A stretch of 64,000 bases of DNA, from positions 1,364,001-1,428,000 of the forward strand of contig NW_017264195.1 of assembly GCF_001619985.1 (NCBI RefSeq), given 5' to 3'. The stretch's first letter is position 1; each line of letters opens with the position of its first letter. Position numbers and translations under genes: made by a program. Of this stretch, positions 32,741-45,299 are shown piece by piece. Under the pieces are notes generated by a model, which saw nothing but the letters and a program-made list of their open reading frames with translations, had not been told where the DNA came from and did not search any database. This DNA is from Xylona heveae TC161. Lineage: Eukaryota > Ascomycota > Xylonomycetes > Xylonales > Xylonaceae.

Positions 32741-35734
32741 CTACGCCAGAGCCTCACCGACCCAGTCCATCTGCACGCCACTGACGCCCCGCGCATAGCT
32801 CTTATTCGTAAACACAAACTCATTATACATGATAGCTTCGACCTTCTTCCCGAAAAGGCCCGAGGAGGGATGGATCGCGACCGTCTGGTTTCCGATAATC
32901 GTCTTGTACGAGCCATCGGGCATCATGCGGGCCGTGTTGTGGGAGAAGCCCTTGAGGAAGCAGCGGAGAATGAGACCCGCGCGCTCGGGGGTCACGGCAT
33001 ACGTGCGAGAATCATAGGCGACAATGTCGTCGGCGGAAATGGGCAAATGTGTGGTTTGGGCGCGGAGTTGTTTGCGTACGTCCTTGACGATGACGTTAGT
33101 ATAGACTTGACAATTGAGCGTGAAAACTAGAAATGGTGAAAGAAGAAGAAGAAGAAGAAGATAAAGAAGAAGGGGGTGAAATGGGTCCCCGCGCTCTCTA
33201 TTCGCGCCTGAAAAAGAGGGCAAAGAAATAAACGGGAGAGAAAAGAGCTTTGGAAATACAAGGACAAAACGAATATAAGAACAACTTACCATGACAGCTT
33301 GCATGGCTCGATGAGAGACAAAATGGCGTTCAGACCAGGCCTTTCGATCCGAATTCTCACCCGCATACGCCTGCACTGTGGCGAGCAAGGTCAAATGGTC
33401 GCCTTCGCGCCGAGAAATGTCTCTCCGAGCCGTCTCGGCCTCTTCCTTCTTCTCCTCCGACGTGAGATTCAAAAACACATTTTCCACGCTCAGTGCCGAA
33501 ATGATATCAATCGCTTCCAAGAGACAATCCATGTCTGGGTTTGCCGCAGCCAGAAGGACCCTTCCGAGAGACGGCGTCAGCGGGAGTTTCGCGATTTTCA
33601 AACCAACCTCGCTGATGGCGCCGTCGTCCTGAAGCGCGCCCAGCTGGTAGAGTTGCAAAAGAGCCTTTTCCAGTGCCTCTCGCGGTGGGCGGTCCAGGAA
33701 CGGGAAATTGATGATATCGTCGATGCCACGAGCCTTCATGGTGAGAATCGCTTGGCTAATGTCGCATCGAAGAATTTCAGGGGTGTTAGCCTGTGCGAGC
33801 TGCAGGTAGTCCTTTTCTGTATATAGTCTGTAGCATTGTCCGGGTGCTTCACGGCCTGCACGACCTTTTCGTTGAATCGCGGCGGATTTAGACAAAGGTT
33901 TGACCAGCAACGAGTCCAAACCGAGCCGGTTCCGGAATTGCTTGATTTTCACTTTGCCGCAGTCGATGACGTACCGCACGCCGGAGACGGTGACGGACGT
34001 TTCGGCAATGTTGGTGGCAAGAATGACTTTGCGGGTCTTGGGAGGAGTAGGTTGGAACACGCGCTGCTGAGCAGCTTGAGGGAGCGCGGCAAACAGCGGA
34101 AGCACGAGGAGCTGTTAAAATATTATTAGATACACATGAAACATGGGTCGGAAGGAAAATGGGAGAAGAAAACATACCTTGGGCAATTCAGGACTCATTC
34201 CCGAGGCGTACTCTCGGACAAGTTGCTCTAGATTCTCGACTGTATCTTGGCCAGTGAGGAAGACTAGAATGTCGCCCGGAAGAGGCTCCTTATAGTGAAT
34301 TTGGAATATCGAATGTAGTGCGGCATCGACAAAATCTTGCACAGGCTCAGGGGTATAAAAGATCTTGACGGGAAACTGCCGACCTTCGATGAAACACACG
34401 GAAATGTGAGGAGACCCGAATTTGACCGGGTCGAATTCCGTAAATGGAGCGGACTCATCTCCCTCTGGGTTTCCGTTTTTGTGTTTCTTTACGAGGGCAT
34501 TAGATTTGGAATCAGTGTTTGGCCCAGGCTTGGACACGGTGCCGTTGGGTGTTCCATAAGCCTTCTTTGAAGCTTTGTTGTCGTCCGACGATATTCCCGA
34601 CCATTCAGTTTCCTCTTCGTCTTTCTTGATTGCCTTTTGCCCCTTTCCATTCACAGCAGCAGTCGGCTGCTTAAATCCTGCATCGAAAAACTTCAATAGA
34701 CCCTCCATATCAGCAGTGGCACTCATGACCACCACCTTCAACGGTATTCCACCACGTCCCTCATTCTTGCCTGAGACCATCTTTTGCAAAAATCCCGCGA
34801 CCAGATCCACGTTGACGCCTCGCTCGTGAATTTCATCCACCACAACAGCGCTGTACTGTCTCAGCCACGGGTCCCGTAACATTTCTTGCAAGAGCATTCC
34901 TTCGGTGAGAAACTTGATCTTGGTATTCCGTGAAATCGAGTTGTCGAATCGCACCGAATATCCAACTGTGCTTGCTGGTGATGAGTTTCCCAAGGGCGTG
35001 CCCATCTCCTCCGCTACACGACGTGCCAGCGAAATAGCCGCCACTCGTCGCGGCTGCGTAATAGCAATGCACCCTCCCACCGAGAGATCTTCAATCGGGC
35101 CTTTGCCATCCTTTGCCACCTTGACCATCTGCGGCCTGCACCAGGGTTCGGTAGACAGGAATTGAGGCACTTGCGTACTCTTTCCGCTACCCGTTTCACC
35201 GACCAGCAACATGACATTCTTCTTCGCCAGCGACTGGCGGATTTCGCTCTGATGCGCCCAAATCGGAAGATCCTTGCGCTTGGAGAGTAACGCATTGGCT
35301 TTTGCTTTTAGCGACGAATTGACCGGAGATCCATTTCTTCCTTTGCCATTGTTGTTCAGGCGCTCGGACTTGCCATTGAGCTCTTTGCCTGAATGTCCTT
35401 GGTGCCGTCTTTGTCCTTCTCTGTCATTGTCTTCACGCTTTACTTGATGCCGCTTTTGTCCGTCTCGATCATTATCTTCCCTCTTCCGCTTCTTATTTAG
35501 TACTTGCGATTGCTGTTGCTGTTGCTGCGAACTCTTCTCCCCATTCAGCTGCGGCGAATGCGGCTGTGGCTGCGTCTGTTGTTGAAACTTTTCAAACTTT
35601 TCTGCCTTCTTCTGCTTCTCCTGCTTCTCCTGCTTCTCTTTCTTCTCTTCCAGCGCCTTGTTTATATTAGTCGTTGCCGGGGCACGGTCATTGAAACCCT
35701 CGTCGTCAAATTTGAAATGTCCCTTTGGCGCCAT
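32741..35734 (-). CDS. DEAH-box RNA helicase, Dhr2/DHX33 group
   Basis: Three exons (35734-34178, 34111-33290, 33082-32741) encode 906 residues. It is likely a nucleolar ATP-dependent RNA helicase for small-subunit rRNA processing, as known for yeast Dhr2. The N-terminal 140 residues are Lys/Glu/Gln-rich with a Gln run and two copies of REDNDRxGQxRHQ. The core has GETGSGKS (179-186), TQPRRVAA, DEIH (300-303), SATAD, FLTGQDTVENLEQLVREYAS, ATNIAETSVTVSGVRYVIDCG and QRKGRAGREAPGQCYRLY. HA2 and OB-fold domains end in SYARGVSGVQMDWVGEALA. An insert of about 70 polar residues lies after SATAD. Intron 2 (207 nt) has a TACTAAC branch and restores MQAVM-DVRKQLRAQ. I start at the MAPKGHFKFD methionine. 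The choice of Dhr2 over other DEAH groups rests on overall layout. Confidence 0.88.
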
Positions 35735-36794
35735 GACAGTATACTGTATATTGATACGGTGGAGTTTCTGGTCCAATTCTTCAATCCAGCTTTTTGGTCC
35801 AGCTTCTCACTCCAGTATCTCAGTCCGGCTTCTCAGTCTCCTTCCTCGCTCCAGTATTCCAAGAAAACAATATCCCAACCCAGCAGACCGGTATCGTTGC
35901 GAAATTTCTAAAACTTTGCCCGACTCAGCTGCGCCGTGCTCTTAAAATAGATCGCTCAAACAATGCAACCTATTACCGCCCACGGCCAATTTTGGCAGTA
36001 CGGTTTGCCCGGGAAAAAGGGAAAGGAGGAAACCGGTGCAACGGTGAAAGTCAAGCAGTGCTGGTGAGAATCGCAAGGGAAACTTTCCTCCCGACTTTCT
36101 CAACTTTTGCCGACCCTGCGCCGCGAAAACGGACAAACGCCCTTCACCGCCCTCGGCTACGGCTCGGGACTTGCCCTTTTTTTCCATCTTCCATCTTATC
36201 TTATCAAAAGCAGCGATCAATTGAGTGTTTACAGTCTGGATACTCACGTATGGTATAGAAATAAATCCGCAGTTCTACGGGGGAAACATAATCGAAATAT
36301 ATCACGTCGGGTCTTGCTGGACCAGGGAGTCTTCGATGATTTGAATTGCCACGTATGCTTGACGTGCAAAAATATAAAGTATTGACTGTTGGAGAAAGAC
36401 TAATTGCAATATTCACGGGAATATAGGGGTGAAGGCAGTTTTTATAAACACGTATGAATATGACGAAGCATCCCATAGAAGGATCGCAAATAAAATGCGC
36501 TCTGAAAGTATTTAAATTGAATTTGACGTGTGCCTCCCGGGATGGTGGAGGGTTCTGTAGCTTCTTTTGGATATATACCTTTTCTGAAGAGGATAATAAT
36601 AATGATACTAATAATGATAATAATATATTCCGAAAAAAAAAAAAAAAAAAAAAAAAAGGCTTAAAAGCCACAAATAAATCCAAAACGAAGAAAACTCGCC
36701 CAAACCAACTAAATCAAGATGGTATCCAAATACTCCAATCCATTACATATCAACTTTGTAACGCCTAAAAACGCAACTCCACATATAGCAGAGT
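35735..36794. other. Spacer between helicase start and Zn2Cys6 gene end
   Basis: 1.06 kb with the helicase promoter and the 3' region of the Zn2Cys6 gene. It holds a 25-A run (36633-36657) and ATAATGATA-type repeats just before it. No gene seen. Confidence 0.6.
36633..36657. repeat. Poly(A) tract
   Basis: Twenty-five consecutive A on the plus strand, preceded by AT-rich AATGATA-like units. Confidence 0.9.
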
Positions 36795-39789
36795 TCATAC
36801 CACAGAAGGCTGCGGAAACAATCGATCCCACTCATCCCAATCGATATCCAGCATGAGTTCGTCCGGCGACGAGGAGTTGGTAGACCGGGACTCAATAGTC
36901 GGCGGCGCCGATGGCTGCGGGGGTGGTGCGAAGAAGTACTGATAATTCTGTGCAATGGGTTTCTGCCCACTGGGAATGGCAGTAGGACTATATGCCAAAC
37001 TTCCACCAGCATCGAAAGTCCTGCTCCTTTGACTTGTAACGCCAGGACCGTTATCAGACAAATTCGCGCTCGGACTAGTCACGGTCGCACCATGAGCAGC
37101 TGGGGTGTAAGGGGAGTCAGGATTCGGGACGTTTGTGTAGTTGGCGCCAAAATCAGGTTGCTGAACTGATTGATCGGCATAAGAGACAAAACCGAGGGGA
37201 GTGTATGCCGCTGGCGGCTTCACTGGTTGGCGGGATACGTCTGAAATTGGTGATGGAAAAGCAGAGGCGGGAGGAGGTAATTGCGTGGGTCGTTGTGGTG
37301 AGGACGGGCTCTTCGCCTCAACCTCTTTTGCTTTTCCTTCACTCTCCTTCTGATGTCGCTGCTGCGCAGCATAAGAGACATCTAATCGATTTTGAACACT
37401 TGCGACGTGTGCCGGTGATTGATTCGGAAGAAAGGTTGAGAAGGGTAGATTGAACCAAGATAAATTGGACGGAGAAGATGCTTGTGCTGGTTGGGAAGGA
37501 TCACCCAGAGTACCCATATTTATACCTGTCACGCCTGCACTTGTCTCAAGTACGTCTTTTGCGGCTTCTTCTTGTTCATGTCGTTGCGACACGCGTGCAA
37601 CCCTTGAGCCGACTTCACCCTCCAGATTTGCAGGCGCCCGCATCTTGCGAAGTTCACGATATACGTCAGTTCTGTCGCGGATTTCGGTCAACATCCTTCG
37701 CGCCTTCACCTCGCGGGGGAGATCAGAAGAAAGTTCAAATGTGTAGTCGAGGACCTTCCAAACTCTATCTGCGAGAGGCTGATTGGGATAAAAGTAGATT
37801 TCTATGAGCAGAAACAAGCCCGAGTGAAATTGCTGGCAAGTCCTTGAGAACCAGAGCCAAGGTCGAAGCTCAGGGGACGTTTCAATTTCAATGGCGGCTT
37901 CGAGCTGTTCCACAGCACACGAAATAGCCACCTGTCGTAGTCGATCTGGGATTTTCTTGTGCGGAGAAGCCATGAAACGGTGTAAGATCATGAGGAAATT
38001 TCTGTTAAAGTGTATCTGAAAGACGAGCCGCGCGTAACGGTGTAATGGAACGGTGTCGTCGAGCATGGTAAGGAATTTCTCTTGCATAGTACGACGGAAA
38101 TTGTCAACTTTTCCAAGGAGATGGAGGAGAGTAATTTCCTTGCGCTCTAATCTTGGGCGCTCAAACCAAATCATCCGGTGGGTTTCATGGCATTCGAAGC
38201 GAACCCGGGCAAAGGTCATGTCAGTCCAAAACGGCGCATCTTCTGTAGGAGGAGAAGAGGATCCAAAAGCTGTGTCGTCGACATTGAGCGGGAATTTAGT
38301 ATCGAAATCGTCACGCCGGATTGACGGTCGTGGACCGTGGGCGTCGCAGGACCGAATATCGAGATAGCACAGTTGATACCAGATGAGCCGGCGGACGTGC
38401 GTTTCAAGAGGAGACAGGCCGTAGTTGGTTCCGTCGCGATGGAGACCCATGCATTGTGCAATCCTGATAGCTGCTGCCACGAGAACGGCATGGGTACGAG
38501 AGAGTTGATCCCGACAGATAGGAATCTTTCCATGTAAGCAACCCGAATGACGCTTAATACCAGGAGGGATGTAAGAAGTGGTAGCCTACAAGATACATGA
38601 CAAATGCCTGCAAAGTTTCAATCTTGGATGTGCGGAGAAAATTTGCCCGCGCCAGAGCAGACTCGGTGCCCAGTAAAAAGTTCTCTGTCAGCCGGGCTTT
38701 GTTCACGCCGAATTCGGAAAATGAGGTTTCCTCTGGCATGCTGACAATGGCAGAGAACATGGCCGCAAAGACAAGCGCTTGCAGTGATGCCGTAGGTTCA
38801 ATGCCTAATGAGACCTGAGCCCAAAAGCTACGGTACTGCCGCTCAAACGTCGGTCGATGCACAACTCGAGCGATATAATGGACAGAATCAAAATACTGCC
38901 CAATCAGCCGGTCTGCGGCTGACCTTGAGGGGAGATAGTCCATCAAAGCGCTCCGCTCTGGAATGCCGCCGAAAAGAAAGCCTGGAGAGGGCTCGAGATA
39001 CATCGGTGGAGGTTCCAAGGAGCGGCGGAGATCTTCTTTGTAGAATAAGGATCGAAATCCAGAGGACGAAAGAGGTGTATATTCCAATCCATCATCTGTG
39101 TGCTTCAATGCCATATCGATCTAAAAAAATTATATAGTCAGCGACAAAGCTGTATGGCGACATAACGCCCTGTGACGACGTGCCTCCTCTGCAAATTTCG
39201 GCCGGAAGAATCCTCCAATGCGCTCTGTCAGCCTGACTTTTCCCAGTTGAATTCCCAAGTCCATTAACACATCGTCCGCATCATCATCATAGACAGCATC
39301 CTCGATAGCGTTTGGGGTTGCTACTAGATGCTGCTCATCCAGCGAGTCTGAGTCATCTCCAGCTGCCGGTAGAAAAGATAAGTCCTCCTGTTCAACGTTT
39401 CTATCAGTGGTCCTTGCAGGAGAATCATCCTCTCTTGTGACATTACTGGCGGCATCTCGAGCGAGACCCAGTTCCAAATCACCCATTTTCTCTTTTACTT
39501 CTTTGAGCTTGAGCTGGGCCACAGCATCGGTAGCTGGTGCAAGGAAGACGCAGTCTCGATTGGCCTTTGTGCAATTGACACATGGCTGTGACCGATTGCA
39601 GCGAAGCTTGCGGCGACGACACTCGAGACATGATGTTATCATGCGATTTCGGCGACGGATCCGCGGAGGATGTGCAGCGGCAGCTGCAGGAGCAGTGTTG
39701 CCCACCAGGGACGTGGTGATAGGTGCTGGACCCTCCGCGCCAGGGGTAAAGTCGTCGGAGCTTTTGTTCCGTGCAGAAGCAGTCGCCAT
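36795..39789 (-). CDS. Zn2Cys6 fungal transcription factor
   Basis: Three exons (39789-39184, 39120-38590, 38525-36795) encode 955 residues. The binuclear cluster is complete: Cys54, 57, 64, 70, 73 and 80 in CLECRRRKLRC and PCVNCTKANRDC, preceded by a basic RIRRRNR. A fungal-specific middle domain follows (VVHRPTFERQYRSFW, AAAIRIAQCMGLHRDGTNYG, RRLIWYQLCYLDIRSC, GPRPSIRRDDFDTKFPLNVD). The C-terminal 200 residues are Pro/Ser/Gln-rich and would suit an activation domain, ending in an acidic DIDWDEWDRLFPQ. Intron 1 only works in phase as a GC-AG intron (63 nt, GCACGT...TTTTTTTAG). Intron 2 (64 nt, GTAGGC...GGAAAG) restores AFVMYL-IPICRDQLSR. Target genes are unknown. Confidence 0.93.
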
Positions 39790-40841
39790 TATTCCTTTCC
39801 CATACGCGCCCTGGCAACCCGTCGGCTTTGTTGGCCCTCCTATCGCTCGATTCGACGCTTGGCAGACAAATGTTCTGGAGATACGGCCGTAAGGTGTAAC
39901 CGCTATACTAAATGTCTGATATGTGCTTAATTCTCGAGCTACTGCCGACCAGTTAGTCCAAAAGACATGGATTAGGATTCCAGGAGCTCCAGATCATTGC
40001 TCACTTTAGAAAACGCGCACATGGAGCACAATCTGGCGCGCAGAATATGTTGACAGATACTGAAGTTGCTGGGGGTTTCGAAGCTATAGATTACGACGGG
40101 ATAAGCTGATTGGCGAGGTTTTCTTTTGTACACTTTGCGACGCTCCTTCAACATTAATTCTCATAGATGACCTTGAGCATTAGCTCTACATCAATTGCTG
40201 CAGCATATAAATACCATGACCCTCTCATTCCAAAAGTGATATTGCTAATGTTATTACCAGGGCGATATCATGGCACGAGACGAAGTTGAGAAGCTCAGCT
40301 AGCTAAAGGCAATATCTCCGCACAGATCAACAGCATGCTAAGGATCAATTCAGACAGAACATTTCCTATTCTCAGAGTGTATAATTCATCTTTAAAACCT
40401 CCTCTGTCAACTTTCACCTTTTTTCTTTCTCTTTACAGTTATATCCACAATGTATACATCTCAGACGCCGTTTGCATCCAACTGTGCTGAACTCACCCCA
40501 CATCGGGAATATCGGGACCTAAATTCGCACGTGCGGAGTGGGGGAATGCTCCTCCGATACTGATAACTCCATAGTGACGTGAGCTTCGCAGAGCTAGAAA
40601 GAAGATCAACAAATGACGACAAATGTTAACACTGTTGCCTCAACTCTAGATTACACGTTACATTTACACTTGGCTTATTTATATCATCTTAAATCCCGTC
40701 AACTTGATTCCAATACATCTGAATTCTATTAATTCCATTTCCTTTCAATTCAATCAATTCAACCTCACCCACAAAACCCCACCGAAACCCAAACCATCCA
40801 CCGTAATCCTGAAAGCCTTCAAAGGGAATAAGGGTAAAAAA
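39790..40841. promoter_or_regulatory. Divergent region, Zn2Cys6 factor/ABM-like gene
   Basis: 1.05 kb between divergent starts. The last 150 bp before the ABM-like start carry repeated AATTC/ATTCAAT units (40720-40765). No other gene recognised. Confidence 0.5.
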
Positions 40842-41730
40842 ATGTCCGAAACCACCGAAATTGCCTTCGTGTCCTTCCAACCGGGCGTCAGTGTCGAAGA
40901 TGTTTCGAGCCCCGCCGGCCGCATCTGGCAAGACATGTTCAACAACACGCTCGACATCCAGGGCAGCCGGAGCGCATACTGGGGACGAGTTGTGGAGAAC
41001 CCCAGCGCCGCCATTCTTCTAGTCAGTAAGTCTAAATCCCCCTTGTTCTCCCACCTACGCTCCGCCTCCGTCCGCACCGCCTCACAATTATAACCCCTTC
41101 AAAAAACAAAACTTTCATATTTGAATTAGGCAGGAAAAAGAAAGGGACTTTAAAAAAAAATTTAAACTAATACGTCAAAAAAACACAGACTGGGACTCCC
41201 TCTCCTCGCACACCTCGTTCCAAAACACGCCCGAATATGCGCCTCAGATCCGCGCAGTGACCTCGCTGCTATCCTCCTCTCCACTTCTCTACCACATCAC
41301 ACTCGACCAAAAGGCGCTGTCGCGAGCATTGAGCAAGACAAACAGCTTCGTGACGGAGATTGCAACATGGTATTTCCCTCCGACAATCACGGAGACACAA
41401 CAGTCCGAATTTGAAAAGCACGTTGCGGATCTTTGCGTTGAGGCGGCGAAGATTGACGGATTCGTGCCCGGCGGGACGGCAAGCGGCTGGGGGCTTGAGG
41501 AGATCAAGAACCCCAAGACACCAGAGGGCGAAGAAGCGCAGGATGTCAAGAGTTATACGCTCTTCTGTGCGTGGGAGAATGTGGATGCGCATATGAGGTT
41601 CCGCGACACCGAAGGGTTTAAGCGCACGATTGCGCCGCTGAGAGAGAAGAGCGCGGCGGTGGAGATGCGGCATGTGGCGTTTGGTGAGGCGCTGAGGCAG
41701 GGCGCAGAGGGACGACCGTTGGGATCTTGA
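40842..41730 (+). CDS. Uncharacterised dimeric alpha/beta-barrel (ABM-like) protein
   Basis: Two exons (40842-41025 and 41189-41730) encode 241 residues; the 163-nt intron has an ACTAATAC branch-like site and restores ILLV-NWDSLSSHTSFQ. Two similar halves are visible. The first (residues 1-85) begins EIAFVSFQPGVSVED and includes AAILLVNWDSLSSHTSF. The second begins NSFVTEIATWYFPPTITE and includes SYTLFCAWENVDAHMRFRDT. This layout is that of two ABM/ferredoxin-like domains in tandem, as in many fungal proteins of unknown role. No cofactor motif or signal peptide. The gene is real (codon bias, splice, conserved-looking motifs); the fold call is an inference. Confidence 0.82.
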
Positions 41731-41897
41731 GTTCATACGAGTATAAAGACATAGGAGTTACCAATATAGACTGGGGGGGGGGGGGAAATGGGGACCAGAT
41801 GATTGCTAGAAGTTACGTGTATGGAGCAAAACAATAACAATAATGACATACATCTAGCCCAATCTAAATAATTGGATTTCCAAAATGATATGATAGA
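41731..41897. other. Convergent spacer with poly(G) run
   Basis: 167 bp between converging stops. It contains an uninterrupted G11-type run near 41774-41784. Confidence 0.7.
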
Positions 41898-42892
41898 TCA
41901 AATGCAGCTGGATTTTCCCTTGTACCTGTCCTTGTCCTTTTCCTTGTCCTTTTTCTTGCTTTTGCCTCCGTCTTTCTTGAGCACCACGACTAAATCTCTG
42001 AGAAACTCTGGATGCCAACTACCCTTTTGCGTCGATAGCAGTGTTTCCGTCTTCATGCGCGCAAAAAGCGCCACCACCGCTCGACGCATCTCGGACTGCG
42101 GATGGGTTGATTCGTACAACAATTTTGTATCTGCCGGCGTGGGCGCGGTATTCGTCGCCGCCGCACGCTTCTCTAGCCGACGTATGAGCTGAGATTGGAG
42201 GCTCGAAGCAAGCAGTCGATCCGCGAGAGCGTAGAGGCGCAAGAGAAGAAAAAATGCCGGCCGATCCGCATCTACCTCTGGATGGTACAGCTGGTCAGTG
42301 TACAGCCATGTGGCGAAATAGTCAAACGTGTCGACGTCTTCGCCGGGCAAGACGACGGATCTGGTGAGCGCTTCGCGAAAAGCGGCGCGAGTTTGGGCCC
42401 GGGGTTTAATTGCTGGACAGCCATCACCGTTGTTATCGACATCGTCGGGTGAATATCCGCCGCTGAGAGCGGCGCGGAAAAAGTCAGATTCTTGTTGGAG
42501 AAGCTTTGCATGAAGGCGAAAAATGTGTTCTCGGGGCCCCACTTTGATGGTAATGACTTCGTTGAGATCTTTGAATGGGATTCTAAAGCATTCATTCCAA
42601 ATGAGTAAAAGAAAAGTGATAACTTGTCAGGTACTCTGAATCAGAGGGCTGGAGCATGTGATTTTTTTTTTCAGGAGCATGGAGGTGTATTTGTTGTTTA
42701 AGTATTTGGTTTTTGGGAAACGGCATACCTGAAAGAAATACAGGGTGAACAATAATCATCATCAGTATACGCGCGCTCAAAGGTATTTTGCTTCTCAGGA
42801 TTCTCATAGCCGTACGCATAGTCGGCTTCTTCTTCTTCTTGCTTCATACTGGCGAGATTTTGGTTATCGTATGATCTCTTCAAAGGGTTCAT
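41898..42892 (-). CDS. BTB/POZ domain protein
   Basis: Two exons (42892-42729 and 42582-41898) encode 282 residues. The 146-nt intron restores SFRIPFKDLNEVITIKVGPR, the start of a fungal BTB fold. The domain continues EHIFRLHAKLLQQESDFFRAAL, VVLPGEDVDTFDYFATWLYT and LLLRLYALADRLLASSLQSQ. The tail is Lys/Asp-rich (KSKKKDKEKDKDRYKGK). Such short fungal BTB proteins lack a second domain, and their partners (possibly Cullin-3) are unknown. An N-terminal 50-residue acidic piece precedes the domain. Confidence 0.9.
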
Positions 42893-43680
42893 AGGTAGCT
42901 CTCAGAGGGGGCTGCTGCGGCTTGCAATATTAGGAACGATAGAACAACATAACAAGTGGACAAGTTCCCACGACCGGATGGGCAAGGTGCGAGATGAGTG
43001 TGAATAAATACGTAGCCGTGTCGTTAGGTAGAGTTATCAACCTGGATACATCCCGAAGCCACTGCGGGCATCGAATGAACGAGACAGGTATGCTCAGGAA
43101 CTTACCAGATTACCCTTCTTCCTTCCAGAAATGCCGATATGGTTTATTGTTGGCGGTCAGACTCTATACCAAACATGGATTTTGCCAGTAGTATCATTGT
43201 TTCAATCGTGCATGCGCTATCCTCTCGACAAAGAATTTGAATGCGCATATTTCTGAACCGAAGAGAAAAGAACTGTCAAGCATTTGGAACGATCTGGTTG
43301 AAGATTTACCTACCAAGTATGCCAAGATTGGCGGGAGCAGTATTCCTTGTCTCTATCCATTTCAGCAGCAAATAAATTACGGCTCCTCGTGAGGTATAAG
43401 GTAGGAGAAGCTGAGAGCAAATTGGCGTTGCAAATTCTTCATGCAAGGTAGATGAGGCAGCGGGGCAGAGACAGTGTCAAGGGAGAAAGTTCTGTCGTGT
43501 CATGAAATTATGTAAAATACAGAAGATCTTGTTGGGAAAAACAGAGTCCATTTTTAGGGTCGCAAACTTCGCCTCCAGTCCGAAATTGAAATGGAAAGAA
43601 GAAAAGAGGAGAATCCATAAAACACAACACCGAAAAAGAAAAGAGAGCAAACCTCAAAGAAGTCGCAGAGATCCCATAAG
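42893..43680. other. BTB upstream region and KH 3' flank
   Basis: About 0.8 kb between the BTB start (minus) and the KH-gene stop (minus). No repeat or gene recognised. A 93-codon plus-strand frame at 43502-43783 overlaps the last KH exon and has no family features. Confidence 0.5.
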
Positions 43681-45299
43681 TTACACGCGGTGCTTTTCGC
43701 TTTCTGTAGGAGACAAGAAGGTTAGTGGCAACGTCAGAGGCAGACATTATTCTTTTAGAATTAACTCACCAAGCCTAGAATAGAGCATATAAAGAGCCAT
43801 CTGGTTGCATTCCTGGGTTCCAGTAATGGTGACCAGACGCTCATTGCTGTTGTCCTGTGGCTCATTGATCTTAATCACACTACCACTCAATTGTCGAATC
43901 TCATTAATCTTGGCACCACCCTTGCCAATGATTGCACCAACCATATCGTTGGGAATGAAGATTTGCTGTGTAAGCGGCTGTCCAGGCATCATGCCTGTCA
44001 TGGGGTTGGCACCGCCGGCAGCAGCAGCGGCAGGTCCAGCGTGAGCAGAAGCAGCCGTAGCCATGTGTGCAGCAGCATGGGGCTGGTGCGGGCCTGCACC
44101 AGCGTAGCCTACCTGGGGAGAGCCGCCGTAGTGAAGAGGCGCAGCAGCAGCCTGCTGAGGAGCCTGGCCGTGAATGTAGGGCATACCATACGCGTTAGCA
44201 GGAGTGCGAGCAGCAGCGTGGCCTGCATGACGCTTGAATGTGTCCGGATGACCATAGTGACCGCCTGCAGGTTGCGGGACATAGGGGACAACCTGCATGC
44301 CACCAGGGACGACACCGGCAGGCCCACCGCTGCGAGTGGCATAAGCAGAAGCGGCGGGGCCACCAAAGCGTTCAGTAAGCTGTTCAACAAGGGTGCTGGC
44401 TACATAGTATGTAGCAATGTGAACGGCATCAGCGACACCAAGAACAACCAGCGAGCGCTCAGTAGAGAGAGGAAGGCAAGAGTCAGAAGCATTCAGACGA
44501 GCTCCAGAAGCTTCCTGAATCTCTCGGATGCGAACACCCTGCTTGCCAATAATGGAACCAATGAGAATGTGCGGGATGAGCAAACGCAGGGGATAAGTCT
44601 TTGACTGGGGCGTCGAAGGAGCCTCGAGGGCCTCGTTGTTCAGGGTGCGAATGATAAGACCGAATGCCTGTCAATTAAATTAGCATCTGTGCAAAAATTT
44701 CCCTTCCAAAGTATAAAGGGCCATCGTACCTTGGCAACGGCGTCTACAGGACCGCTGACGGTCAGAATGCGCTCAACGGCGCCTCGAGAGTAGTCGCTGA
44801 CGGTGCACTTGGCACCAGACATGCGGCGAATTTGAGTTACATTTTCACCGCCCTTACCAATGACGGTGGCAGCCTCGGCGCTGGAAATGACGGCACGAAC
44901 ATGGATCCAATTGGTTTCGTCCTGCGTAGTTTGCGTAGCAGTAGGAGGAACAGCTACCTGTCCAGTGGCGGAGGCCGTAGTGGATTGAATAGGCTGGGTG
45001 TCTTGGGTAGACGCAGCGCCGAGCTGCTCAGTCGTAGCAGTCGCATCAGGCGCCGTTACATTTTCCGTTGTTCCGTTCTCAGCAGCGGGAGGGGCGAATG
45101 CGCCGTCACCTTGGTTCGCCTCATCGGCCGCTGGGACAGGCTCGGGAGCTTGATTGCCCTCAGCTTCTTCGCCCTTGACAACCTTATCAAGAGCCGGGCG
45201 CTTGGCTTCTGGCTGGTCGGTTGGGCCGGATGGGGACGAAGGGTCCTCTAGAGGCCGCTTCTGGGAAGGAGCAGCTGTCTGAGTTGGCGAAGCAGACAT
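43681..45299 (-). CDS. Triple-KH RNA-binding protein (hnRNP K/PBP2/Rnc1-like)
   Basis: Three exons (45299-44730, 44667-43770, 43703-43681) encode 496 residues. Three KH domains are clear, each with a GxxG loop: KH1 VIGKGGENVTQIRRMSGAKC (GKGG at 148-151), KH2 LIGSIIGKQGVRIREIQEAS, KH3 MVGAIIGKGGAKINEIRQLS. The first 125 residues are Ala/Pro/Glu-rich. The linker between KH2 and KH3 is Ala/Gly/His/Tyr-rich, low-complexity and could drive condensates. Yeast Pbp2/Hek2 and fission-yeast Rnc1 bind mRNA and affect stability, localisation or translation; a like role is inferred. The last exon is 23 nt (ESEKHRV, stop). Both introns are short and canonical. Confidence 0.93.

Noticed and set aside
44832-45251. 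Plus-strand 139-codon frame across the KH gene
   Set aside because: Antisense shadow of the low-complexity N-terminal region.
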